Below are positions 27,450 to 37,071 of a DNA stretch of 64,000 nucleotides, one piece after another. The translations under genes and the position numbers were made by a program. The DNA lies in contig NZ_RJLC01000016.1 in assembly GCF_003999375.1 (NCBI RefSeq), positions 124,001-188,000 on the forward strand, given 5' to 3'. How positions within the stretch are numbered: position 1 is the stretch's first letter; every line of letters starts with the position of its first letter. Under the pieces are notes generated by a model. The model did not search any database, was not told the origin of the DNA, and saw nothing but the letters and a program-made list of their open reading frames with translations. This stretch comes from Pseudidiomarina mangrovi (lineage in GTDB: Bacteria; Pseudomonadota; Gammaproteobacteria; Enterobacterales; Alteromonadaceae).

Positions 27450-27917
27450 TCAGTAGCTGCTGGTAAACAGTTGCTTAATATTGGCCATAGTAAAGTCGAT
27501 GTCGGTGACTTTAACCGGTGCAATAAAAATAGTGTCATCGCCGGCAATAGTCCCCAATACCCCTTCTTTTTTGCCCACTGAATCGAGTAGTCGCGCAATC
27601 AGCTGTGCCGCGCCTGGAGTGGTGCGAATAATCACCATCACATCATTGTGCTGAATATCCAATACTAGCTGCGTTAATGGCGCGCTGGTGGAGGGAATAC
27701 CAAGCTCCGCTGGCAAGCAATAGACCATTTCTTGTTTGGCATTACGGGTACGCACAGCGCCATATTTCGATAGCAAACGCGACACCTTAGACTGACTAAT
27801 GTTGCTGAAACCCTTGGCTTTTAGGGCATCCACGATATCGGTTTGTGAGCCATACAGCTCTTCTTTCAGTAATGCTTTGAAAGCATCAAGCAGGTCGTCA
27901 GGTTTGCTCGCAGCCAT
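27450..27917 (-). CDS. argR: Arginine repressor ArgR
   Basis: 155 aa, near the 156 of E. coli ArgR. The N-terminal winged HTH ([19 protein letters not shown]) binds ARG boxes. The C-terminal hexamerisation domain with [11 protein letters not shown] binds arginine as corepressor. The start at ATG 27917 removes an unconserved 34-residue extension available upstream. Divergent from mdh, as in many gammaproteobacteria. Confidence 0.95.
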   Translation of the reverse strand: MAASKPDDLLDAFKALLKEELYGSQTDIVDALKAKGFSNISQSKVSRLLSKYGAVRTRNAKQEMVYCLPAELGIPSTSAPLTQLVLDIQHNDVMVIIRTTPGAAQLIARLLDSVGKKEGVLGTIAGDDTIFIAPVKVTDIDFTMANIKQLFTSSY

Positions 27918-28004
27918 GTGCGTATCGCTTCTCGTGCAGTGAAATGGGCCATAAATTGCAGTGTACATCAATTGCATTGAAGCGCCTAGCAATGCGGCCT
28001 TTGG

Positions 28005-28033
28005 TTGTGTTTTACGCAAAAAAGGAGTACAGT
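28005..28033 (+). promoter_or_regulatory. Predicted mdh promoter
   Basis: TTGTGT, 17-bp spacer, TACAGT, ending about 41 bp before the mdh ATG. Confidence 0.5.
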
Positions 28034-28074
28034 TTGCGGCCTAAATTTCCCCACAAAACTGGATGGAGTCACTC

Positions 28075-29007
28075 ATGAAAGTAGCCGTATTAGGTGCAGC
28101 TGGCGGTATCGGCCAAGCGCTGTCTTTACTGTTGAAAACCCAATTACCTGCAGGCAGCGACCTTGCGCTGTATGATGTTGCTCCAGTGGTGCCGGGCGTG
28201 GCGGTTGATTTAAGCCATATCCCAACAGCGGTTAAAGTCACTGGTCATGGCGTTGATAACCTCGCCGATGCGCTGCAAGGTGCTGACATTGTATTGATTC
28301 CAGCCGGCGTACCACGTAAGCCGGGTATGGACCGCTCTGACTTATTTAACATTAACGCCGGTATCGTGGCCAAGTTGATTGAAGCGATTGCCGACACCTG
28401 TCCAAAAGCCTTGATTGGTATCATCACCAACCCAGTCAACACCACGGTAGCTATTGCTAAGCAAGTACTGACCAAGAAAGGCGTGTACGACAAAAACCGC
28501 CTGTTCGGTGTGACTACGTTAGACGTGATCCGCGCGGAAACCTTTGTCGCTGAATTACACGGTTTGAACCCAGCGGATGTTAAGGTTCCAGTGATTGGCG
28601 GCCACAGTGGCACCACCATTCTGCCATTGCTGTCGCAGACCGGTTTGTCATTCACTGACGAGCAAATCAGTGCGTTGACACATCGCATCCAAAACGCCGG
28701 TACCGAAGTCGTTGAAGCGAAAGCCGGTGGCGGCTCAGCAACCCTGTCAATGGGTCAAGCTGCAGCTCGTTTCTGCTTGTCGTTAGCGAAAGGCTTGAAA
28801 GGCGAAGCAGAGGTAGTGGATTACGCCTATGTTGAGACCGACGGCGCCGATGCCTTGTTCTTTGCCCACCCAGTTAAATTGGGTAAAAACGGCATTGAAG
28901 CCATTTTGCCTTACGGCCCGTTAAGTGCCTTCGAAGCCAAAGCCAAAACCGATATGCTGCCTGGTTTACAGGGCGATATCCAATTGGGTTTGGACTTCGT
29001 TAAGTAA
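28075..29007 (+). CDS. mdh: Malate dehydrogenase
   Basis: 310 aa NAD-dependent TCA enzyme interconverting malate and oxaloacetate. The N-terminal Rossmann motif GAAGGIGQ, substrate-binding arginines in PRKPGMDR, and catalytic His in [12 protein letters not shown] are all present. It aligns nearly end to end with E. coli Mdh. ATG 28075 with GGAG 6 nt upstream is preferred over ATG 28063, whose codon overlaps that ribosome-binding site. Confidence 0.97.
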   Translation: MKVAVLGAAGGIGQALSLLLKTQLPAGSDLALYDVAPVVPGVAVDLSHIPTAVKVTGHGVDNLADALQGADIVLIPAGVPRKPGMDRSDLFNINAGIVAKLIEAIADTCPKALIGIITNPVNTTVAIAKQVLTKKGVYDKNRLFGVTTLDVIRAETFVAELHGLNPADVKVPVIGGHSGTTILPLLSQTGLSFTDEQISALTHRIQNAGTEVVEAKAGGGSATLSMGQAAARFCLSLAKGLKGEAEVVDYAYVETDGADALFFAHPVKLGKNGIEAILPYGPLSAFEAKAKTDMLPGLQGDIQLGLDFVK

Positions 29008-29024
29008 GCTCGCGGCACACCGCT

Positions 29025-29621
29025 ATGTCGGTGCGAGTGCTCGGTCTCAATTTGCCGATCAACAGCCAAACTATGCTGCCAGCGTTGTGCCTCACGGCAC
29101 TTCTGCTGGCATTGTTTTATCTGTTGCCGCAAAGTTTTACCCAGCTCTATTACACCCAAGCGACCATTGCCGATGGCCAATGGTGGCGCTTCGTCACCGC
29201 CCAGTGGGTGCATTACGATGCTGGCCATTTATGGCTCAACGTTGGTGGCTTGTGGTTGTGGTGGCTATTATTTATTGAGCGGCTACCGAACTGGCGCTAT
29301 TGGTTACTACTGCTGCCGATTATGCTGGCATCCACCATCGCGCATATGCTCAGCCCGCAAGGGGTGATGACCTATGCCGGTTTTAGTGGCTGCTTGTATG
29401 GCTTGTTTGCTTACGCCTCGATCCTTGATATTGCCGCTGGACGACGCAGCAGCTGGCTAATTTTAGCCGCGATTATTGGCAAAAATGGCTATGATCTGGT
29501 GGTGCTCCCCAGCAATTCTGAGATTGCCATCTATTCGCACTTAGGCGGTATGGTGATGGCGCTGTTGCTAGCACTAGTGATGCTCTATCGCCAGCGCACG
29601 CAACACTTACGTGGCAGCTAA
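29025..29621 (+). CDS. rrtA: Rhombosortase (rhomboid-family intramembrane serine protease)
   Basis: 198 aa, about six membrane helices. It carries the catalytic Ser motif GFSG (YAGFSGCLYGLFAY) and a later membrane His (YSHLGG), with WVHYDAGHLWLN near the second helix. This small rhomboid type, without extra domains, is the rhombosortase group proposed to process GlyGly-CTERM proteins. No GlyGly-CTERM substrate was recognised in the window. It lies 17 bp after mdh and may be co-transcribed; the start lacks a clear Shine-Dalgarno. Confidence 0.8.
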   Translation: MSVRVLGLNLPINSQTMLPALCLTALLLALFYLLPQSFTQLYYTQATIADGQWWRFVTAQWVHYDAGHLWLNVGGLWLWWLLFIERLPNWRYWLLLLPIMLASTIAHMLSPQGVMTYAGFSGCLYGLFAYASILDIAAGRRSSWLILAAIIGKNGYDLVVLPSNSEIAIYSHLGGMVMALLLALVMLYRQRTQHLRGS

Positions 29622-29676
29622 ATTGATGTACAATAACCACCTTACTGACACCGCCAACAGAAGCCCATTGCCCGTC

Positions 29677-30648
29677 ATGACCTTAACTGAAATCAATACT
29701 TTGCTGGCCAGCGATATGCATGGCGTCAACCAGCTGATTAGCGGTGAATTGCAATCTGATGTCGCCCTGATCAATCAGTTAGGCCTCTACATTGTCGGTA
29801 GTGGCGGCAAGCGTTTGCGGCCACTGTTAGCGGTCACCGCAGCTCGCGCGGTGGGCTATCAAGGGCAAGGTCATTTAACCCTAGCCACCATTATTGAATT
29901 CATTCATACCGCCACACTGCTGCACGACGATGTGGTGGATGCCTCAGAATTACGCCGTGGCAAAGAAACTGCCAATGCAGTGTTCGGCAACGAAGCCAGC
30001 GTATTAGTAGGCGACTTTTTGTACACTCGTGCGTTTCAGCTGATGGTGACGCTGGAATCCATGAAGGTGATGAAGATCCTCGCCGATGCCACCAATATTA
30101 TTTCTGAAGGCGAAGTGTTGCAGTTGATGAATTGCAACGACCCAGACACCACTGAAGCCAGCTATTTTGAGGTGATTTACGGCAAAACCGGCAAGCTGTT
30201 TGAGGCCGCCACCCAACTTGGTGCCGTGTTAGCCGCGCAGCCACAAGCCGTAGAAGATGCCTTGGCCGCATATGGCCGACACTTAGGCACGGCGTTTCAG
30301 TTAGTCGATGACTTACTCGATTACACCGCCGATAGCGAAGTGATGGGCAAGCAAGCTGGCGATGATCTCGCTGAAGGTAAGCCCACCTTGCCGCTGCTAT
30401 ACGCCATGTGGCACGGCTCAGAGAGTGAGCAGCAACTGATCCGCAGTGCCATTGAACAGGGCAATGGGCGGGCTTTGCTGCAGCCTATTTTAGCCACCAT
30501 GGAGCGCACTGGGGCGTTGCAATATACCCGCGATCGCGCCTTAGCCGAGGCCCAGTTAGCGCAACAACAGTTGCAGCACCTGCCAGCCTCCGAATACCGC
30601 GATGCGCTGCACGCTTTAGCGATGATTGCGGTTGAACGAATCGCTTGA
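29677..30648 (+). CDS. ispB: Octaprenyl diphosphate synthase
   Basis: 323 aa, the same length as E. coli IspB. It builds the polyprenyl side chain of ubiquinone and menaquinone from IPP and FPP. The two Asp-rich motifs are visible: LLHDDVVDAS and LVDDLLDYTAD. ATG 29677 gives MTLTEINTLLASDMHGVN, which matches the family N-terminus. Upstream in-frame starts would overlap the rhombosortase end. Followed by rplU, the conserved gammaproteobacterial order (divergent in E. coli, same-strand here). Confidence 0.95.
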   Translation: MTLTEINTLLASDMHGVNQLISGELQSDVALINQLGLYIVGSGGKRLRPLLAVTAARAVGYQGQGHLTLATIIEFIHTATLLHDDVVDASELRRGKETANAVFGNEASVLVGDFLYTRAFQLMVTLESMKVMKILADATNIISEGEVLQLMNCNDPDTTEASYFEVIYGKTGKLFEAATQLGAVLAAQPQAVEDALAAYGRHLGTAFQLVDDLLDYTADSEVMGKQAGDDLAEGKPTLPLLYAMWHGSESEQQLIRSAIEQGNGRALLQPILATMERTGALQYTRDRALAEAQLAQQQLQHLPASEYRDALHALAMIAVERIA

Positions 30649-30673
30649 ATCGGTATGAATTTGCGGGTACAAT
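30645..30673 (+). promoter_or_regulatory. rplU-rpmA promoter
   Basis: TTGAAT, exactly 17 bp, TACAAT; the -35 overlaps the end of ispB. Position and strength fit a ribosomal-protein promoter about 50 bp before rplU. Confidence 0.7.
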
Positions 30674-30725
30674 TCGCGCCCTGATTTAAATATAAGCTGC
30701 TCGTGAGAGCAAATCGGAGAAAACT

Positions 30726-31037
30726 ATGTACGCAGTATTCCAAAGTGGCGGTAAGCAACACCGTGTCGTTGAAGGCCAAATCGTCCGCCTGGAAAAACTG
30801 GAAGCAGCCACTGGTGCAGTGGTTGAGTTCGACCAAGTATTAATGGTGTCGAACGGCGAAACCGTAAATATCGGTGCGCCATTTGTTTCTGGTGGCTCAG
30901 TCAAGGCGGAAGTTATTAATCATGGTCGTGCAGACAAAGTGAACATCATCAAGTTCCGTCGTCGTAAGCACCACATGAAGCGCCAAGGTCATCGTCAGTG
31001 GTTCACGGAAGTGAAAATCACTGGTATTAACGGTTAA
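30726..31037 (+). CDS. rplU: 50S ribosomal protein L21
   Basis: 103 aa. Binds 23S rRNA in the large subunit. The sequence [18 protein letters not shown] is diagnostic, and the length equals E. coli L21. GGAG precedes the ATG. Co-transcribed with rpmA 18 bp downstream. Confidence 0.98.
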   Translation: MYAVFQSGGKQHRVVEGQIVRLEKLEAATGAVVEFDQVLMVSNGETVNIGAPFVSGGSVKAEVINHGRADKVNIIKFRRRKHHMKRQGHRQWFTEVKITGING

Positions 31038-31055
31038 TTGTAGGAGCATCGAAAC

Positions 31056-31313
31056 ATGGCACACAAGAAAGCCGCAGGTTCAACTCGTAACGGTCGTGAC
31101 TCAGAAAGTAAACGTCTGGGTGTTAAGCGCTTCGGTGGCGAAGCTGTTTTAGCTGGCAGCATCATCGTGCGTCAACGTGGTACTAAGTTCCACGCTGGTG
31201 ACAACGTCGGTATGGGTCGTGACCACACCTTATTCGCGTTAGCGGACGGTAAAGTTTCATTTGCGGAGAAAGGTCCTAACAGCCGCAAATACGTAAACAT
31301 CGTAACTGAATAA
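31056..31313 (+). CDS. rpmA: 50S ribosomal protein L27
   Basis: 85 aa, N-terminus [20 protein letters not shown], the flexible tail that reaches the peptidyl-transferase centre. The length equals E. coli L27. AGGAG lies upstream of the ATG. Second gene of the L21/L27 operon. Confidence 0.98.
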   Translation: MAHKKAAGSTRNGRDSESKRLGVKRFGGEAVLAGSIIVRQRGTKFHAGDNVGMGRDHTLFALADGKVSFAEKGPNSRKYVNIVTE

Positions 31314-31343
31314 GTTCAGTTCTCGGTCGATACGGAGCATTAG

Positions 31344-31372
31344 AAACCCCGTCCATAGTGGCGGGGTTTTTT
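31344..31372 (+). terminator. Rho-independent terminator after rpmA
   Basis: An 8-bp GC-rich stem (31344-31351 with 31362-31369) closes a 10-nt loop. A run of T's follows. It separates rplU-rpmA from obgE, though partial read-through is likely given the 20-bp gap to obgE. Confidence 0.88.
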
Positions 31373-31380
31373 CATGGTAG

Positions 31381-32574
<1,194 letters not shown>

Positions 32575-32626
32575 GTTGTGGCATCATGGGTGAACCACTG
32601 TAAAGCAACAAGGTGATAGGGTTGAG

Positions 32627-33142
32627 ATGAAAATTGCATTAGTAGCCGCCATGGCAGCACAGCGTGTAATTGGTAAAGACGGCAATATGCCGTGGCATTT
32701 ACCGGCCGAACTGGCCTATTTCAAGCAAATCACCTTGGGGCACCCGGTGTTGATGGGGCGTACCACCTATGAATCCATTGGCCGACCCTTACCAGGCCGC
32801 ACTAATATTGTCTTGAGTCATCGTTACGCTCAGCCGCATACCGATGAGCGCGGGGTGATTTGGGTCAATAGTGCAGCCGCTGCGGTTGCCGCCGCCGGCG
32901 ATGTTGAGCGCTTGATGGTGATTGGCGGCGGGCGGGTCTACGCCGAGTTTTTGCCGTATGCCGATGAGCTCTATCTGACCCACATTGATTTACACACCGA
33001 TGGTGACACCTATTTCCCCGATTATACCGACGGCATCGATTGGCTGCCGGTCAAGGTGCAAGAACATCCCGCCGATGAGCGCAATCCGCATGCATTTATC
33101 ACTGCGGTGTACCACCGTTTGAGCGCTAAAGCAGCGCTTTAA
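32627..33142 (+). CDS. folA: Dihydrofolate reductase
   Basis: 171 aa NADPH-dependent enzyme making tetrahydrofolate; target of trimethoprim. MKIALVAAMAAQRVIGKDG, MPWHLPAEL, GRTTYESIG and IGGGRVY mark the family. The active-site acid is Glu28 (PAEL), aligned with Asp27 of E. coli (PADL). It works with thyA at 54238, which consumes methylene-tetrahydrofolate. Confidence 0.95.
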   Translation: MKIALVAAMAAQRVIGKDGNMPWHLPAELAYFKQITLGHPVLMGRTTYESIGRPLPGRTNIVLSHRYAQPHTDERGVIWVNSAAAAVAAAGDVERLMVIGGGRVYAEFLPYADELYLTHIDLHTDGDTYFPDYTDGIDWLPVKVQEHPADERNPHAFITAVYHRLSAKAAL

Positions 33143-33241
33143 AATGTTAAAAAGCGACAACATAGTTAACAAAATTGTCCGTTGTTTCGCCAATTTCTAA
33201 GCGCTAACATGTCCACCTATGAATTGTATGGAGCAGCCACC

Positions 33242-33619
33242 GTGCGCTTAATGCTTGTTGTGCTCGCGATCACTCAGTTACTGATGCCGCCCATGGCACA
33301 GGCACAGATGTTGACGCGGTCCAGCGAAATTACCTTAGCCATTTGTACCATGGCACGCGATGACGACACCCGTAAGCTGCAGCAGAAGCTGATGGAGTTG
33401 CGTCTACGTCTGCGTGACATTTATGCTGGCATTCGCTGTAACCAACAAAGTTTGATTCAATTTGCCCTCTCTTACCAAGCCACCAATATCGCGGTTTACC
33501 TTGCCAGTTACGTCAATGTCGACGATTTAGTCGAGAGCGGTGATATCGAATGGTTGCGGCAACGCAACTTGCTCGACACGCCGGTAGGTCGAATTGTGCG
33601 CGAACGCGTCTACAATTAA
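33242..33619 (+). CDS. DUF3718 exported protein
   Basis: 125 aa. Signal peptide (about 1-22, MAQAQ) and a small domain with IYAGIRCNQQSLIQFAL, matching the DUF3718 family found mainly in Alteromonadales, with two conserved Cys (ICTM and RCNQ). Function unknown. GTG 33242 has GGAG 8 nt upstream and begins the signal peptide directly; longer forms would put about 20 polar residues before it. Confidence 0.75.
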   Translation: MRLMLVVLAITQLLMPPMAQAQMLTRSSEITLAICTMARDDDTRKLQQKLMELRLRLRDIYAGIRCNQQSLIQFALSYQATNIAVYLASYVNVDDLVESGDIEWLRQRNLLDTPVGRIVRERVYN

Positions 33620-33640
33620 CGAATACTTACAGTTTGATCC

Positions 33641-33669
33641 TTTGTAATCATCATACAACCCGCTAAACT
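33641..33669 (+). promoter_or_regulatory. Predicted promoter of the S33 hydrolase gene
   Basis: TTTGTA, 17-bp spacer, TAAACT; ends 30 bp before the ATG. Confidence 0.45.
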
Positions 33670-33699
33670 GTGGGTCATTGTTACAATTGGATAACATCT

Positions 33700-35187
33700 A
33701 TGTCGACTGTTAAATCTGTTCTCTTCGGCACCGCGTTGGTGAGCGCGCTGCTAGTCAGTTCGCCGAGTACCGCGCTCAATAACGATACCGAGCAAGGTAC
33801 TGGGCAGAATCTCACAGCCAAGCTAGACGGCTGTTATCTGAAAAACATCTCCGAACGAGTACTTTGTGGCACGCTAACGGTGCCAGAAAACTATGACTTG
33901 CCCGATGGCCTTACCATTGACCTGAACTTTGCCGTGTTGCCAGCGGTCAGCGAAAATAAAAAGCCTGATCCGCTGCTCATTTTAGCCGGTGGTCCGGGTC
34001 AAGCAGCGACTGAGCTGGCAGCCATGATTGACCGCATTTTCAAAGATGTCCGCCGGCAACGCGATATTCTGCTGATTGATCAACGCGGCACCGGTAAATC
34101 ATTCCCGCTCGGTTGTCAGTTAAACCATGTTGAAGAAATGGTCAAAACCGATGAACAAGCCGACCTGCAAGGTATCGCTGTTGAGTGCTTAGGGCAATTT
34201 GACGGCCGCGATTTAACCCAATATCACAGCGTCAACGCAATTCGTGATTTTGAGCAGGTACGTGCGTATTTAGGTTATCCGCAGGTCAATTTATATGGTG
34301 GCTCTTACGGTAGCCGTGCTGGTTTGGTCTATATGCGCGAGTATCCTCAGTCGGTGCGCGCGGCAGTACTAGACGCACTAGCGCCAGTGCAAGTAGTGGT
34401 AGGGCCGTTTGGCACCTTTGGCGCGCAATCGTTCCATCAGTTGCTCGAGCGCTGCCAGAATTCCAGTGCCTGCAATAGTACCTTTCCAGACCTTTATCAA
34501 ACCTACCAAGACGCTTTATTGGGGCTTGAACAACAACCGCAATTGTTGACAGTGAACGACCCGCTTAGCAACGAACGCAGCGATGTGATGATAACCGCGG
34601 GGCGCTTTACCTCAGTGCTAAGGGTGGGCTTATACCATCCCACAACGCGGCAAATGTTACCCTACGTGATTCAACAAACTGCGCTGGGTAATTACACCCC
34701 GTTGATTGGTCTATTGGGCAGTACCTTGGGTCAGTCAGAAATGTACATGGGCCTGACTTTATCGGTGTTGTGTAGCGAAGACCTGCGCCGCGCCACCCCA
34801 GAGCTACTGGCCGCCGATGCCGATAACGACTTTATTGGTGGCCGCACCGGTGATGCCTTTGTGGAAATGTGTCGCGCGTGGCCACAAGCAGAGCGCCCGG
34901 CCGAATGGTTTGAGCCGGTCCACAGTGATATTCCAACCTTACTGCTATCGGGTGCACTTGACCCGGTCACGCCACCGGTATGGGGCGATATGGCGGCAGA
35001 AACCTTAACCAACAGTCGCCATTTGGTGGCACCGCATGGCTCGCACACCATCATTGGTCATACCTGCGCCAATCGTATTGCGGCAACCTTCATCGACAGC
35101 ATAGACTTGGCTGCATTGGATGACAGCTGTTTACAACAGCAAAAGCCAGCGCCGTTTATTCTCAATAGCAACGGCAAAGGACTGTAA
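33700..35187 (+). CDS. Exported alpha/beta hydrolase, S33/TAP-like aminopeptidase family
   Basis: 495 aa. Signal peptide (about 1-25), alpha/beta-hydrolase fold and C-terminal TAP-like domain. Oxyanion strand ILAGGPGQ, nucleophile S202 in GGSYGSRAG, acid in SGALDPVTPP and His in PHGSHTIIG form the catalytic set. Relatives release N-terminal residues from short peptides; substrate here unknown. ATG 33700 places the signal peptide at the N-terminus. The ABC transporter gene starts 4 bp after the stop, so the two may be co-transcribed. Confidence 0.88.
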   Translation: MSTVKSVLFGTALVSALLVSSPSTALNNDTEQGTGQNLTAKLDGCYLKNISERVLCGTLTVPENYDLPDGLTIDLNFAVLPAVSENKKPDPLLILAGGPGQAATELAAMIDRIFKDVRRQRDILLIDQRGTGKSFPLGCQLNHVEEMVKTDEQADLQGIAVECLGQFDGRDLTQYHSVNAIRDFEQVRAYLGYPQVNLYGGSYGSRAGLVYMREYPQSVRAAVLDALAPVQVVVGPFGTFGAQSFHQLLERCQNSSACNSTFPDLYQTYQDALLGLEQQPQLLTVNDPLSNERSDVMITAGRFTSVLRVGLYHPTTRQMLPYVIQQTALGNYTPLIGLLGSTLGQSEMYMGLTLSVLCSEDLRRATPELLAADADNDFIGGRTGDAFVEMCRAWPQAERPAEWFEPVHSDIPTLLLSGALDPVTPPVWGDMAAETLTNSRHLVAPHGSHTIIGHTCANRIAATFIDSIDLAALDDSCLQQQKPAPFILNSNGKGL

Positions 35188-35191
35188 GCTC

Positions 35192-35926
35192 ATGATTGAA
35201 GTGAACCAATTACGCAAACAATTTGGCAAGGTAGTGGCTTTGGATGGCTTGAGCTTTAACGCGCCAGAAGGGCAAATTACCGGTCTGCTGGGTCCCAACG
35301 GCGCTGGCAAAACCACCTGCTTACGGACCATTTATGGGCTGCTCAAGGCGGATAGTGGTCAAGCGCTGATTGATGGCTTTGATGCCAGCAAACAGCCGCT
35401 TGAGGCACGTCGTCATATCGGTATCTTCCCAGATAAGTTTGGGCTGTATGAGCGCCTCACCGCGCGTGAACAAATCGCTTATTTCGCCAGTTTGCATGGC
35501 ATGCAAGGGCAGTCACGGGCCGAGGCGGTTGAACAAGCGCTGCAACGCTTAGATATGCTGGCCATTGCTGACCGTCGCGCGACCGGGTTTTCTCAAGGGC
35601 AACGCATGAAAGTGGCGTTAGCACAGGCTATTGTGCACCAGCCCAAGCATCTAATTTTAGATGAGCCTAGCCGTGGTCTCGACGTCATGAGCACCCGTAT
35701 TTTGCGCGACTTACTGCGGGAATTACGTAGCCAAGGTACCAGCATCTTGTTCTCCAGCCATGTTATGCAAGAAGTGGCTGCGCTATGTGACCAAGTGGTG
35801 GTGGTTGCCGCTGGTAAAGTGGCGGCACAAGGTACTACCGAAGAGCTCTGCGCCTTAACCGGCGAGACCGCCCTGGAAGAGGCCTTCGTGAAGATTATTG
35901 GCACCGACGAGGGTATCGCCGCATGA
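35192..35926 (+). CDS. natA: ABC transporter ATP-binding protein, NatA-like
   Basis: 244 aa. Walker A GPNGAGKTT, signature FSQGQRMKVA, Walker B HLILDEPS and the switch His in SSHVMQEV are intact. The sequence resembles NatA, the ATPase of the Na+ exporter NatAB, but substrate assignment by similarity is weak. ATG 35192 is preferred over a start inside the hydrolase gene. The stop overlaps the permease start (ATGATGA). Confidence 0.85.
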   Translation: MIEVNQLRKQFGKVVALDGLSFNAPEGQITGLLGPNGAGKTTCLRTIYGLLKADSGQALIDGFDASKQPLEARRHIGIFPDKFGLYERLTAREQIAYFASLHGMQGQSRAEAVEQALQRLDMLAIADRRATGFSQGQRMKVALAQAIVHQPKHLILDEPSRGLDVMSTRILRDLLRELRSQGTSILFSSHVMQEVAALCDQVVVVAAGKVAAQGTTEELCALTGETALEEAFVKIIGTDEGIAA

Positions 35927-37071
35927 TGAAGCAAATACGGATTGTTTGGCTGAAAGAATTAAAAGATGCCTTGCGCGATAAGCGCTCGGTCATGGCGGCA
36001 ATGTCTTACGCGTTTTTCGGCCCCTTATTGATGGCTGGCGCCTTCTTTATGTTAATTAGCCAGTTAACCAGCGAAAAAGACGTTGAAATTGACCTAATTG
36101 GCGCTGAGCATGCGCCGGCTCTGGTGAATCATTTGACTAGCCTCGGTATTGTTGAACGTAGCGAGCCCTGGCCGGCAGGTACCCAACCTATTGTGCTAGA
36201 GATTGATGCCAGCTGGGCTGAGCATGTTGCCACCGCGCAACCCGCTATCGTTACATTAACCGCTGATTTTTCAGCACAGAAGCAACGTGCTGAAATCAGT
36301 CGTGTGGAGCGCGCCGTGGCGGGTTATAGCCAGCAACTGGGTTATATTCGCCTGCAAATGCGCGGCATTGACCCAAATGCCATACGCGGCGTCGATTTAG
36401 TTAAACACGATACCGCTACCAAAGGCTCACGCGCCGCTATTATCATGGGTAGTGTGCTGATTTTCATGCTGCTGTCGGTATTCTTCTCGGGCATGAACGT
36501 TGCTATTGATATCAGTGCCGGAGAGCGTGAGCGTAACTCGCTGGAATTGCTGCTGGCTCAGCCCTTAAGCGCGCAGCAGTTGGTGTGGGGTAAAACCCTA
36601 GCGGCAGGGTGCTTTGCTATTTTTGGCGGTATTTTGAGTGTGGTGCTGATCCCGCTGATTTTCAAATTCATTCCGCTGCACGAAATTGGTATTAGCGTAG
36701 CCATTGCTTGGCCCATGTTACTGCTGATCATGCTGATTTTAGTGCCACTGGCATTGATGGCCACCGCCATGCAGCTATTTGTATCGTTCCGAGCCAAGAG
36801 CTTTAAAGAGGCGCAAACCTATATTTCATTTTTGCTGATGGTGCCTATGTTGGCGGTCTTTGGAGTGGAGTTTGCGCGGCTGAAAAACCAGATCTTGTAT
36901 TATTTGCCGCTGACCGGGCAGCACCAAGCATTGCTCGACATCATCAAGGGTGAATCGGTGCATTGGTTAGCATTGGCTGTCAGTGGTGTCGCCACCTTGC
37001 TCATCAGTTATATCTTGATCCGCCTGATTGGGCGCATGCTCAGCAGCGAAAAAGTGGTGTTTGGGCTGTAA
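35923..37071 (+). CDS. natB: ABC-2 type permease, NatB-like
   Basis: 382 aa. One N-terminal membrane helix (about 25-45), a large external loop (about 50-175) and five or six C-terminal helices, the ABC-2 (NatB) plan. Segment ISAGERERNSLELLLAQPLS is typical. Partner of the preceding ATPase, sharing an overlapping start. The Na+ export role is inferred from family only. It ends directly against the convergent oxidoreductase gene with no gap. Confidence 0.83.
   Translation: MMKQIRIVWLKELKDALRDKRSVMAAMSYAFFGPLLMAGAFFMLISQLTSEKDVEIDLIGAEHAPALVNHLTSLGIVERSEPWPAGTQPIVLEIDASWAEHVATAQPAIVTLTADFSAQKQRAEISRVERAVAGYSQQLGYIRLQMRGIDPNAIRGVDLVKHDTATKGSRAAIIMGSVLIFMLLSVFFSGMNVAIDISAGERERNSLELLLAQPLSAQQLVWGKTLAAGCFAIFGGILSVVLIPLIFKFIPLHEIGISVAIAWPMLLLIMLILVPLALMATAMQLFVSFRAKSFKEAQTYISFLLMVPMLAVFGVEFARLKNQILYYLPLTGQHQALLDIIKGESVHWLALAVSGVATLLISYILIRLIGRMLSSEKVVFGL

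Noticed and set aside
33121-33145. AGCGCT-loop-AGCGCT hairpin after folA as terminator
   Set aside because: Short stem and broken T-tract; insufficient to call.
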